From Bradyrhizobium nitroreducens (GTDB lineage: Bacteria; Pseudomonadota; Alphaproteobacteria; Rhizobiales; Xanthobacteraceae): a DNA stretch of 64,000 nucleotides. The stretch covers positions 5,994,013 to 6,058,012 of the forward strand of contig NZ_LFJC01000003.1 in NCBI RefSeq assembly GCF_002776695.1. The letters are read 5' to 3'. This document shows, piece after piece, positions 7,501 through 15,284 of the stretch (position 1 is the stretch's first letter; each line of letters opens with the position of its first letter). The notes beneath the pieces were generated by a model. It saw only the letters and a list, made by a program, of their open reading frames with translations. It made no database searches and had not been told where the DNA came from. The position numbers and the translations under genes are program-made.

Positions 7501-9780
7501 TTCGATATCACCCTCGAGCTCCTTGAGACCGACGGGCAGTTCTCGGGATTCTTCGAGTACGCCACCGATCTGTTCGACGCGGACACGATTGTGCGGATGG
7601 CGGGTCATTTCCAATCGCTGCTTCAGGGCATCGTGACCGATCCCGACATGAAAATATCCCGCCTGCCTTTGCTCGGTTCGGTGGAACGGCAACGCCTGCT
7701 CCAGGACTGGAAGGGCGCAAGCCTTGCCCGACGTGGCAATTTCATCGAGCGCTTTGATCGTCGGGTGGCGCGTGATCCCAGGATGACGGCCGCCAGCGAC
7801 AGCTACGGCAAATCGAGCTATCACGAGCTCGCCAGCCGAAGCCTTGCCATCGCGCAGCGGCTGGCCCGGGAGGGCGTCGGGGAGGACATGATCGTCGCGC
7901 TCCTCGCCGAGCGGAGCGTCGACCTGCTTGCGGCAATGATCGCGGTCCAGCGTGCCGGCGCGGCATTTCTCTGTCTGGACCCGGCGCAGCCTGCTGCGCG
8001 GCTTGCCGCAATCATCCAGTCCGCGCGACCCCGGCTGCTCTTGAGCTCGCGCAGCTGCGCCGCTCGGCTCGATGAGATGTTATCGCTCTCTTCGGCTGCT
8101 GATCTACCCTGTGCGACGCTCGAGGACATCAAGGGGCGCGGCCAGGGCAAGCCGATGAAAGCACGTGCGCCATCGGGCCTTGCGTACCTCATCTACACAT
8201 CTGGCTCGACGGGCGCGCCGAAGGGCGTGATGATCGAGCAGCGGGGTTTGTCGAATCATCTGGCTTCGCTGGTGTCCGAGCTCGCCCTCTCGAATAAGGA
8301 CGTGATCGCTCAGACGGCGCCGCAAAGCTTCGTCATCTCGGTCTGGCAGTTCCTGGCCGGCCTGACCGCCGGCGCGCGTGTCCACATCTGCGCAGATTCA
8401 ATTGTTCAGGATCCCCTGTTACTCGCACAAGACATGCATCGCGAAGGCGTCACGGTCCTGCAGATCGTTCCGTCGCTCCTCAGGTTGATCCTTGAGCGGG
8501 TGAATGAGACCGCAATCTATCGTGCCTTTGCGGGCCTTCGGTTGTTGATCTCGACGGGCGAGCCGCTGCCAACCGATGTCTGCCGGAGCTGGTTCCAACA
8601 TTTTCCGGGCGTGCCGGTGATCAATGCCTACGGCGCATCGGAATGTTCCGACGATGTTTCGCTGCATCGTTTGGATGCGGCCCCAACAGGGTCCGTCGTG
8701 TCCGTCGGTCGCCCCCTGCCGAATGTCCAACTCTATGTTCTTGACGCCAGGCTGCAACCATTGCCGATTGGCGTGACCGGCGAGCTGTATGTCGGCGGCG
8801 ACGGCGTGGGCCGAGGCTACGTTGGAGACAACGAGCAGACCAGCGCGCGTTTTCAGCGCGATCCTTTCACTGATCGTGCACACGCGCGGCTCTATCGTAC
8901 GGGTGACCTCGCGCGCTGGCGCGTGGATGGAACCATTGAGTGTCTCGGTCGGGCTGATCATCAGGTAAAGGTCCGCGGCTATCGCGTCGAGCTCAAGGAA
9001 ATCGAGCATGTCCTTCTGGATCATCCACGGATCGGCGCCGCGGTGATTGAGCCGCGCCGTGAGGCAAGTGGCGACATCAAGCTGTTTGCCCATGTCGTTG
9101 CCACGGGCGCGCATCAGCCGAGCGCGACCGATCTACGCGAATTTCTCAAAGCCAGGCTGCCAAGCCAGGCGGTGCCGTCGGCCTTCCTGTTTTTGGAGCG
9201 GATGCCCCTCAATGGGCACGGCAAGGTCGATCGCGCAGCAATCGCCGCGTCCCCCCGATCGGAGCCGATTGTCGTGCCTCCGGCGGTCGAGCCGTCCCGC
9301 TCTACCGAGAAGGCCATCCGCGACATCTGGAGTGACCTGCTGAATGTGAGCGATATCAAGGTCTCCGACGATTTCTTCGACCTCGGCGGTCACTCCCTGC
9401 TGGCGGGCCGTGCGATGGCCCGCATCAAGCAGGCCTTCGGGGTGACGCTGCCGATCCGGACGATCTTCGATCTGCCAACGATCGAGGCGCTCGCCAAATG
9501 GGTCGACGAGGCCCGCGGTGTAAAGGTGCCCACTGAGGCTGCGTTGCTTTCAAAAGACGAGCAAAGTAGTCCGGCGGCACTATCGTTTGCACGGGCCGAA
9601 ATGACGGCCGAGCAGGAAGACGATGTGAGGGACCTGCTCGCACGCCGCAAGCGCGAGCTTCAGGATGCCATTCGCAATGCGGGAGCAGGCATTGGCTCAC
9701 CAGTCCCGCACTCCGGCAAGTCAAAGGCGAAAGCCGGCAGGAAGAATGCGATCGAGCAGATGCCGGATGCCCAGGATTAG
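4519..9780 (+). CDS. Nonribosomal peptide synthetase, acyl-ligase-like loading domain then T-C-A-T
   Basis: A 1753-residue NRPS. Domain order by motifs: an AMP-forming ligase (about 20-515; LLTSGTAARPK near 178, YGMTEAASQ near 320, IVGRIKDVINRGGQKVSP near 411), a carrier domain (FFALGADSLAVTQ near 553), a condensation domain (LSFQQQRMHIL near 621, active HHIATDGWS near 751), a normal amino-acid-type A domain (YTSGSTGAPKG near 1224, NAYGASECSDD near 1369) and a carrier (FFDLGGHSLLAG near 1619). The first ligase resembles oxalyl-CoA/acyl-CoA synthetases (AAE3/Pcs60-like) rather than amino-acid A domains, so it probably loads a carboxylic acid starter. The second A domain lacks the usual Asp of the alpha-amine pocket. 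There is no release domain; a helical, charged C-terminal tail (RKRELQDAIRN) could dock to the next NRPS. The start is a TTG, as no ATG precedes the ligase domain; an ATG at 4633 would truncate it. Confidence 0.92.
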   Translation: MAARVASSQRSPSDRDTFSSIAGLLEFYARTAPTQNAIMDSLGVSVSYAELWVCAERVRQRLRQSGIASHHRVAVVLPRGAENAIALVVIAAAAVCVPINPDFTPDELQRYFADLKLAALVTSGEAKPASRNVAQALGIPVLDVASRSRAVDFELSSSTRGSRVAAGEVGPDDDAFVLLTSGTAARPKMVPITQASACLSARNAGAVLSLTKADRLLNVLPLFHAHGLISGLLTALAAGSCVICTKGFDGASFFNWLRDLQPTWYTAVPTIHRAVIAAAPVDGRAAGRSSLRIIRSASSSLAPATLDRLEALFAVPVVETYGMTEAASQIAANPQHLRKSGSVGVASGPDIAIMDGDGCLQASGQHGEIMLRGPTITRGYDNDQEATKAAFRDGWLRTGDLGYLDEDGYLFIVGRIKDVINRGGQKVSPLEVEETLLTHPDVLEAGAFGIPHDRLGENVAAVVVLRRGADVTPQQMRQLAASRLAAYKVPSLIHIVDEIPKGASGKITRSALPGLIASSPGAPTVAARSTLEAQLAAIWSTVLEVDRIGIDQDFFALGADSLAVTQVLSRLREQFGVDLTFGDVFDAGTIAALAARLRAASVRHEEAAPKWRAASDGGAGPLSFQQQRMHILSKLDPTKYNYNVVEVARLSGRLDVKALEAAIKAVARRHQVLRSTFSEADGEPLQKVGRVSPELEQIRLAGYAGGKRSGAIRREAMKVAQYCFDLEREPPFKATLLRFDATDHALIVTLHHIATDGWSQRLLWQELAAHYSAGRDGKRTSVPHLRYQYQDYVGWQQAWARTQAAGQQLDYWRKQLDGVTTLPLRTDRPRGESWTGRGARHYVKIPRALSVRIKELGQHNSVTPFMTLLAAFQCFLCRYTGHEDVATGSLIANRNQIEAEPLIGIFANSVIMRTDLSGDPSFRELLQRVRRVTLDAYRNQDVPIETVLRALQASRRDGSPPFQIMFILQNAAVEAGRFPGLSTQRIEIDPAVARFDITLELLETDGQFSGFFEYATDLFDADTIVRMAGHFQSLLQGIVTDPDMKISRLPLLGSVERQRLLQDWKGASLARRGNFIERFDRRVARDPRMTAASDSYGKSSYHELASRSLAIAQRLAREGVGEDMIVALLAERSVDLLAAMIAVQRAGAAFLCLDPAQPAARLAAIIQSARPRLLLSSRSCAARLDEMLSLSSAADLPCATLEDIKGRGQGKPMKARAPSGLAYLIYTSGSTGAPKGVMIEQRGLSNHLASLVSELALSNKDVIAQTAPQSFVISVWQFLAGLTAGARVHICADSIVQDPLLLAQDMHREGVTVLQIVPSLLRLILERVNETAIYRAFAGLRLLISTGEPLPTDVCRSWFQHFPGVPVINAYGASECSDDVSLHRLDAAPTGSVVSVGRPLPNVQLYVLDARLQPLPIGVTGELYVGGDGVGRGYVGDNEQTSARFQRDPFTDRAHARLYRTGDLARWRVDGTIECLGRADHQVKVRGYRVELKEIEHVLLDHPRIGAAVIEPRREASGDIKLFAHVVATGAHQPSATDLREFLKARLPSQAVPSAFLFLERMPLNGHGKVDRAAIAASPRSEPIVVPPAVEPSRSTEKAIRDIWSDLLNVSDIKVSDDFFDLGGHSLLAGRAMARIKQAFGVTLPIRTIFDLPTIEALAKWVDEARGVKVPTEAALLSKDEQSSPAALSFARAEMTAEQEDDVRDLLARRKRELQDAIRNAGAGIGSPVPHSGKSKAKAGRKNAIEQMPDAQD

Positions 9781-9798
9781 GCGTTTTGGGGCGGGGGA

Positions 9799-9968
9799 AT
9801 GGCACACGAACGGATCGGCCTCGATAGCGGACTGCTCGATGTCCTCGACTCCCGACGGGCTCTGAGCGTCTACGCGCGATCCTGTCGCCGGCGGAGCCGG
9901 ATCGTGCGGCGCGGTTCGCGTTCGACGCCCATCGCCGTCGCCGCTGGCCGCCGTCCAGGAGCGCCTAG
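9799..9968 (+). pseudogene. Remnant of a 4'-phosphopantetheinyl transferase (Sfp type), frameshifted and truncated
   Basis: Between the NRPS and the monooxygenase lies a broken coding stretch. From an ATG at 9799, behind a GGGGCGGGGGA-like ribosome site, the frame gives MAHERIGLDSGLLDVLD. The sense then continues in another frame from about 9850 as SERLRAILSPAEPDRAARFA followed by FDAHRRRW, and stops at a TAG touching the monooxygenase ATG. The pattern LSPAE..RAARFAF....RRRW is the conserved N-terminal segment of Sfp-type phosphopantetheinyl transferases, which activate carrier domains. The rest of the enzyme, including its magnesium site, is absent. This is a by-eye call on about 55 residues. 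The alternative is a genuine 57-residue ORF (9799-9972) overlapping the next start by ATGA. Confidence 0.4.
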
Positions 9969-10949
9969 ATGAACAATGCAAGTCTTCGTGTCTTTCCCGC
10001 CATTTCGCGCAATCGGGATCCCGGCAAATATGTCGACGAACTGATGCACGTCGCGCGTTTTGCGGATCTCCATGGTCTCGCGGGAATCCTGCTCTTCGAA
10101 GGCAATGACGTGCTCGTCCAGCCTTGGGCGATGGCGCAGCACATCGTGGCCCAAACCAAGCGCAGTTCGCCGTTGATCGCGGTCAACCCCGTCTACATGC
10201 ATCCTTTCACCGCGGCCAAGCTGGTGTCGTCCTTTGCGCAGCTCTATGGGCGTAAGCTGTATCTGAATATGATCACCGGTACCGCCGTGAGCGACTTGCA
10301 GGCGTTGGGCGACCAATGTGCGCACGCCGACCGGTATGTCAGGCTGGGCGAGTTTATCAAAGTCGTCCGCCTGCTGCTTGAAAGCTCCCGCCCGGTCGAT
10401 TTTCGCGGAAACTTCTACACGGCGTCCGGCCTGCATCTTCACTACCGGCCTCCGGCCAACCTGCTGCCCGAATTCCTGATTGCCGGCCAATCCGACGCTG
10501 CCCAGCGCATTGCCTCTGAATCCGGTTGTATCAAGATGCAAATGCTACCGCCGGATCACGACCGCGGCATCAAGGCGCCCGGCTTGAACTTCGGGATCTT
10601 TGCACGGCAGGGCCGTGAGGCCGCGCGCCGGGCCGCGCGTGAGCGCTTCTGCGACAGTGCAGAGGGTCGCGAACTGCTCACGCTTACGATGGAGAATACG
10701 GATTCGGTGTGGAAGCGGCGGCTCTTTGAGGGACAGACGGCCGAGATGCAACACAACGGGTATTGGCTACTGCCGTTTCTCACCTTCCAGGCGGATTGTC
10801 CCTATCTGGTCGGCAGCTATGCGGAGATCGGTGAAAAACTCAGAACGTTCGCGGCCCAGGGCCTTACGACGATCATGCTCGACATGATCGCCGACGAAGC
10901 CGAGATGCGGCATGTGGGCAACGCGCTGGAGGCGAGCGGCTTGTTCTGA
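9969..10949 (+). CDS. LLM-class (luciferase-like) flavin-dependent monooxygenase
   Basis: A 326-residue protein with the bacterial luciferase-like TIM-barrel pattern: an early FADLHGLAGILLFEG strand-helix, the substrate/FMN-binding stretch LYLNMITGTAVSDLQALGD, the HADRYVRLGEFIKVVRLLLES helix and FRGNFYTASGLHLHYRPP, all usual in the alkanesulfonate-monooxygenase-like branch. These enzymes use reduced FMN and oxygen to oxidise small substrates or carrier-bound intermediates. Placed between two NRPS genes on the same strand it most likely tailors the peptide or its starter, for example by hydroxylation or oxidative cleavage; the reaction is inferred from location only. AGGAG lies 8 bp upstream of the ATG. 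It directly follows the transferase remnant. Confidence 0.85.
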   Translation: MNNASLRVFPAISRNRDPGKYVDELMHVARFADLHGLAGILLFEGNDVLVQPWAMAQHIVAQTKRSSPLIAVNPVYMHPFTAAKLVSSFAQLYGRKLYLNMITGTAVSDLQALGDQCAHADRYVRLGEFIKVVRLLLESSRPVDFRGNFYTASGLHLHYRPPANLLPEFLIAGQSDAAQRIASESGCIKMQMLPPDHDRGIKAPGLNFGIFARQGREAARRAARERFCDSAEGRELLTLTMENTDSVWKRRLFEGQTAEMQHNGYWLLPFLTFQADCPYLVGSYAEIGEKLRTFAAQGLTTIMLDMIADEAEMRHVGNALEASGLF

Positions 10950-10996
10950 GCCGGGAAGCACGTCTTCGTTCGGACAATCAACGTGAGCTGCGAGTG

Positions 10997-13900
10997 ATGT
11001 CGGATATTCGTTCTCCACCCCTCGAACTGCCGGATCCGCCGCCACTGACAGTGCGCTCGGCTGGCAGTCGGGTGCCGCTGTCCCACGCGCAGGAAGGGCT
11101 ATGGTTCCTTGAGCAGCTTGGGCTCGTGGGCGCGGCTTACAACATGCCCTGGATGCTGCAACTCGAAGGAGCGTTGGATGCTCTCGCTCTCGAGCAGAGT
11201 TTCGGAGAAGTCGTGCGACGTCACGAAAGCCTCCGCACCAGGTTCGAGACAGTGGACGGCCGCGGCTTTCAGGTGGTCGACGAGGCGGGAGCCTTCCGCC
11301 TCGATACGGTCGATCTTTCGACGCTTGGAGACGACGAGCGGCGGGCGGAGACCGGGCGTTTGATGTCGGAGGATGGACAGCGCTTGTTTGACCTGTCGGC
11401 CGGGCCGCTATTTCGCGTCACGCTACTTCGATTGACACAGAGCCAGCACATCGTGCTCGTCAACATGCATCACATCATATCGGATGCCTGGTCGATCGGC
11501 GTGATGTTGGCCGAGGTTACAGCCCTGTATGCAGCCCGAGTAGCGGGACAGGTGTCGCCCCTGGAGAGCTTGCAGGTTCAATACGCGGATTACGCGCTTT
11601 GGCAACGCCAATGGCTTCGGGGCGAAATGCAGACGCGGCAGCTGGATTACTGGAAGCGGCAGCTCGCAGACGCGCCCCAGGCGCTGGCGCTGCCGACCGA
11701 TCGCGCGCGGCCACAGATCCAGAGTTTTCGAGGTGCAAGCCGCGGCTTCAGCCTGACGCCACAGCTTTCATCGGACCTGCGCGTTCTCGCGCGTCAAGAG
11801 AAGGCGACACCTTATATGGTGTTCTTGGCGGCATTTTCGGTGCTGCTGGCGCGCTATAGCGGGCAACGGGACATTCTCATTGGCTCTCCCTTCGCTGGTC
11901 GCGGGCTGCCGGAGCTGGAGGCTATGGTCGGTTGCTTCGTGAACATGCTCGTCATGCGCACGGATGTGTCTGACGATCCCAGCTTCCGCGATTTGCTGCA
12001 GCGCGTGAAGGAAACGACACTTTCCGCCTATGAGAACCAGGATGTGCCGCTCGAAAGGGTGGTGGAGGCGCTGCAACCTCATCGTGATTTGTCCCGCCAG
12101 CCGCTGTTCCAAGTCGCCTTGATCCTGCTGAACGGCCCCCCGGCCCAGCTCGATCTTCCGGGACTGCGAGTAAGTCAGGTCGCCACCGAGCACGTCACGA
12201 CAAGGTTCGACCTGTCATTGACCTTGTACGAAGCCTCCTCCGGGATACGCGGATGGTTCGAGTATGCGTCGGACTTGTTCGATGACGATACGATCGCACG
12301 TATCGTGGGCCACTTCGAGAATTTGTTGAGCGCAATCGCTGCCGATCCGGACAAGCGCGTCTCGGAGCTTAAGCTTCTGGATGCGCTCGAGCACGGTCAC
12401 CTGATCACCGAATGGAACGCAACGACGGTCGATTATCCTGCTGAGAAGTGTGTTGGCGAGTTGTTCGTGGAGCAGGTGGGGCGCACGCCGCATGCGGTGG
12501 CGGTCGTTGGCGGAGCTCACGAGCTGACGTATCGTGAGCTGAACGTGCGGTCGAACCGCCTTGCTCACCACCTGCGCGGACTTGGCGTCAAGCCGGATGA
12601 TCGCGTCGCGATTTGCGCCCTGCGCGGTGCCGAGATGCTCGTGGCTCTGCTCGCGGTCCTCAAGGCAGGTGGGGCTTACGTCCCAATGGATTCCACCCTT
12701 CCGATCAAGCGGCTGGCGGACATGCTGGCGGACTGTGCGCCACGCGCAATACTGTCGGATGCGGAGACGATGGGAATCCTGGAGGGCCACACGGGAGGCC
12801 TGCCGGTGATAGATCTCGACAATGAGGCGCTTTGGACGAATGGTCACGAGAGCAATATTCGGCCCGCTGCGGTTGGATTGCGACCCGAAAGTCTCGCCTA
12901 CGTCATCTACACGTCGGGCTCGACCGGGCGGCCCAAAGGCGTCATGGTCGAGCATCGGTCGCTGGTGAATCTCCTGACATCCATGAGCGAGCTCGTCGGT
13001 ATGAATCCGGCTGATCGCTTGCTGTCGGTGACCACTGTAGCGTTCGATATCGCGGGCCTCGAGCTGCTCATGCCTTTGCTTGTCGGCGCCAGAGTTGTCA
13101 TCGCCGACCGTAAGACGAGCAGCGATCCGAGACGGATGATGGATCTGCTGCTGCGGGAGCAGATCACGGTCTTGCAGGCAACTCCGGCGAGCTGGCGGGC
13201 TCTGATCGAGAGCGGTTGGGTGGGAGAGCCACGTCTCCGCGCGCTGTGTGGCGGCGAGGCCATGACGGCCGATCTTGCCGACCAATTGCTCCGGCGAACC
13301 TCGGCATGCTGGAATGTTTATGGGCCTACCGAGACAACAATCTGGTCGTCGGCTCACGCGATCAAGGAGCCGGTGCATCCGTCGACCGTCGTCCCGATCG
13401 GCCGACCAATCTCGAACACGAGGATCTATGTCCTCGACGAGCACCGTGCTCCCGTCCCGATCGGAGTCGTCGGCGAAATTTATATCGCCGGCACGGGGGT
13501 GGCGCGCGGCTATCTTAATCGACCCGAGCTGACCGTGGAGCGGTTTGTCACCGAGCCGTTCGCTACCGACCCGGACGCGCGGATGTATCGGACAGGCGAT
13601 TTGGGACGGTTACTGTCAGCGGGAAGTATCGAATATCTCGGGCGAAACGATTTTCAGGTGAAGCTGCGCGGCTACCGAATTGAACTTGGTGAAATCGAGG
13701 CAGCATTGATGGGCCATGCGTCGGTGCGGCAGGCGGTGGTCGTCGCGCGCGAAGATCGTGCCGACGATCCTCGCCTGGTGGCCTATGTGGTGGAGCACCG
13801 CGGGACATCCGTAAAGCGGCGGGGAGGGCGCGAGAGCCGTTCGACAGCGACGGGCACGTTGTCGGACGACTTGCGAACTCATCTCCAGAAGCACCTGCCG

Positions 13901-15025
13901 GACTACATGGTGCCGTCGACCTTTGTTGTGCTCGACGCGCTGCCGTTGACCCTCAACGGGAAACTGGACCGGGGCAGCTTGCCCGCGCCTTCAGGCCATT
14001 CGCGTAGATCCCGCGCCTATGAGCCCCCGCGTGGCAGGCTGGAGAAGATGTTGGCGCAGACTTGGAGCGAGTTTCTGGAGATCGATCGCGTCGGACGTGA
14101 CGACAATTTTTTCGAGCTTGGCGGCCACTCGCTCTTAGCCGTGCGCCTGGTCAACGAATTGAGTCGTCGGGGCACCGACATCTCGCTGGCCAAGCTGTTC
14201 GCAAGCCCGACAATAGCGCTGCTCGTACGCGAGGAGGCTGGCACTGATAACCGCGCGAGCGACGGCGCTGCAATTACTCTTCGTGCTGAGGGAAGCGGCG
14301 CTCCGCTATTCCTCGCGCCGGATCTCTTTAATCAGATGGTCTATGGTCCGATCCTTACCCGACACCTTCGCGGCGGCTTCCCCGTGTATGGTTTGACGAT
14401 GAGCGAAGTGGGAGCCGCATCGGCACGCACGATCGAGGCGATCGGTAGGAGCTTGGTCCGGACAATACGGTCCATTCGCCCGTGCGGGCCGTACCGCCTG
14501 GCAGGCTGGTCGTTCGGCGGAATACTGGCCTACGAGATCACAAGACAGCTCGTCGATGAAAACGAGACCGTACAGTTCCTGGGATTGATCGACGCGCTGT
14601 ACGGGCAGCCGAGCTCCCCGTCGAAGACGTCAGACGTCGTATTCCTGCGGAACTACATTGGCAGCCGGACGGGCGGTCGAATGCATCAGTCCGACTTTCG
14701 CTCGATGGTTCTAGAATGTCGTGAGAAGGCTTTGTTGCCCTGGTCATCTACAGAAGAGGACGTTCGCCTCATGATTGCGCAGTCGCGGACACGCGAGCGC
14801 GCGGGCAGCAGATACGTTGGGGCGGCTATTCCGATCGCTCTCCAGCTTTTCACGGCGGCGGAAAATCCCCTGGATGACCGGTTCTATGGTTGGGATCGAG
14901 TTGTTCAGGCGCCCCGGATCCACAAGACCGTTGTTCAGGGTACGCATCATTCGATGCTGCAGAGCCCTTACGTAGCGTCGCTGGGTAAGGTGCTCTCGGA
15001 AGCTATCTTGCTGCCGGCGGGATAG
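10997..15025 (+). CDS. Nonribosomal peptide synthetase, terminal C-A-T-TE module
   Basis: About 1342 residues forming one complete elongation and release module. The condensation domain (about 27-450) has the LCL-like LSHAQEGLWFLEQL entry and an active MHHIISDAWS, in which the usual Gly after Asp is Ala. The A domain (about 470-970) has YTSGSTGRPKG and NVYGPTETTIW; the specificity positions by eye read D-I-L-Q-L-G-V-I-W plus the A10 lysine, essentially the published glycine code. The carrier motif is FFELGGHSLLAVRL (near 1039). The type I thioesterase carries GWSFGGILAYE (near 1172) with a downstream IDALYG aspartate and a THHSML histidine. The protein should add glycine or a similar small residue and release the product. 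Start at ATG 10997, with an overlapping GTG at 10994. Confidence 0.93.
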   Translation: MSDIRSPPLELPDPPPLTVRSAGSRVPLSHAQEGLWFLEQLGLVGAAYNMPWMLQLEGALDALALEQSFGEVVRRHESLRTRFETVDGRGFQVVDEAGAFRLDTVDLSTLGDDERRAETGRLMSEDGQRLFDLSAGPLFRVTLLRLTQSQHIVLVNMHHIISDAWSIGVMLAEVTALYAARVAGQVSPLESLQVQYADYALWQRQWLRGEMQTRQLDYWKRQLADAPQALALPTDRARPQIQSFRGASRGFSLTPQLSSDLRVLARQEKATPYMVFLAAFSVLLARYSGQRDILIGSPFAGRGLPELEAMVGCFVNMLVMRTDVSDDPSFRDLLQRVKETTLSAYENQDVPLERVVEALQPHRDLSRQPLFQVALILLNGPPAQLDLPGLRVSQVATEHVTTRFDLSLTLYEASSGIRGWFEYASDLFDDDTIARIVGHFENLLSAIAADPDKRVSELKLLDALEHGHLITEWNATTVDYPAEKCVGELFVEQVGRTPHAVAVVGGAHELTYRELNVRSNRLAHHLRGLGVKPDDRVAICALRGAEMLVALLAVLKAGGAYVPMDSTLPIKRLADMLADCAPRAILSDAETMGILEGHTGGLPVIDLDNEALWTNGHESNIRPAAVGLRPESLAYVIYTSGSTGRPKGVMVEHRSLVNLLTSMSELVGMNPADRLLSVTTVAFDIAGLELLMPLLVGARVVIADRKTSSDPRRMMDLLLREQITVLQATPASWRALIESGWVGEPRLRALCGGEAMTADLADQLLRRTSACWNVYGPTETTIWSSAHAIKEPVHPSTVVPIGRPISNTRIYVLDEHRAPVPIGVVGEIYIAGTGVARGYLNRPELTVERFVTEPFATDPDARMYRTGDLGRLLSAGSIEYLGRNDFQVKLRGYRIELGEIEAALMGHASVRQAVVVAREDRADDPRLVAYVVEHRGTSVKRRGGRESRSTATGTLSDDLRTHLQKHLPDYMVPSTFVVLDALPLTLNGKLDRGSLPAPSGHSRRSRAYEPPRGRLEKMLAQTWSEFLEIDRVGRDDNFFELGGHSLLAVRLVNELSRRGTDISLAKLFASPTIALLVREEAGTDNRASDGAAITLRAEGSGAPLFLAPDLFNQMVYGPILTRHLRGGFPVYGLTMSEVGAASARTIEAIGRSLVRTIRSIRPCGPYRLAGWSFGGILAYEITRQLVDENETVQFLGLIDALYGQPSSPSKTSDVVFLRNYIGSRTGGRMHQSDFRSMVLECREKALLPWSSTEEDVRLMIAQSRTRERAGSRYVGAAIPIALQLFTAAENPLDDRFYGWDRVVQAPRIHKTVVQGTHHSMLQSPYVASLGKVLSEAILLPAG

Positions 15026-15284
15026 AGATGCCAGCTTTGGCTGCCAGCTCAGGCTGTTTCATTCGCACCGTTTGCGGGAGGCGCACCAAGACGGTTGGCA
15101 TTGTGCCTTGGGCGGCTCTTGATTACGGCAGCGTTCTCGGCGCCGATCCGAAGCAAGGCGCTGACAGGTCGTCGAGGAGCGGAATGAAGTCAAACTCGTT
15201 GGGATACAATTTGGTAGGCTTCCGGGCCCAGCAGTCTGCGGGCTGGACGATTGATCGACCGATCAATAACCTATTACGCATGTA
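15026..15284 (+). promoter_or_regulatory. NRPS-PKS intergenic region with an 18-bp operator-like inverted repeat
   Basis: There is no convincing gene. An ORF from 15028 has neither a recognisable product nor composition like its neighbours. A perfect inverted repeat ATTGATCGACCGATCAAT (8-bp arms, 2-bp centre) sits at 15250-15267, just upstream of the PKS start, in a locally AT-rich patch. Its size and position fit a dimeric repressor site, for instance of the TetR type, controlling the PKS-acyltransferase operon. No such regulator lies in the window. Confidence 0.5.
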
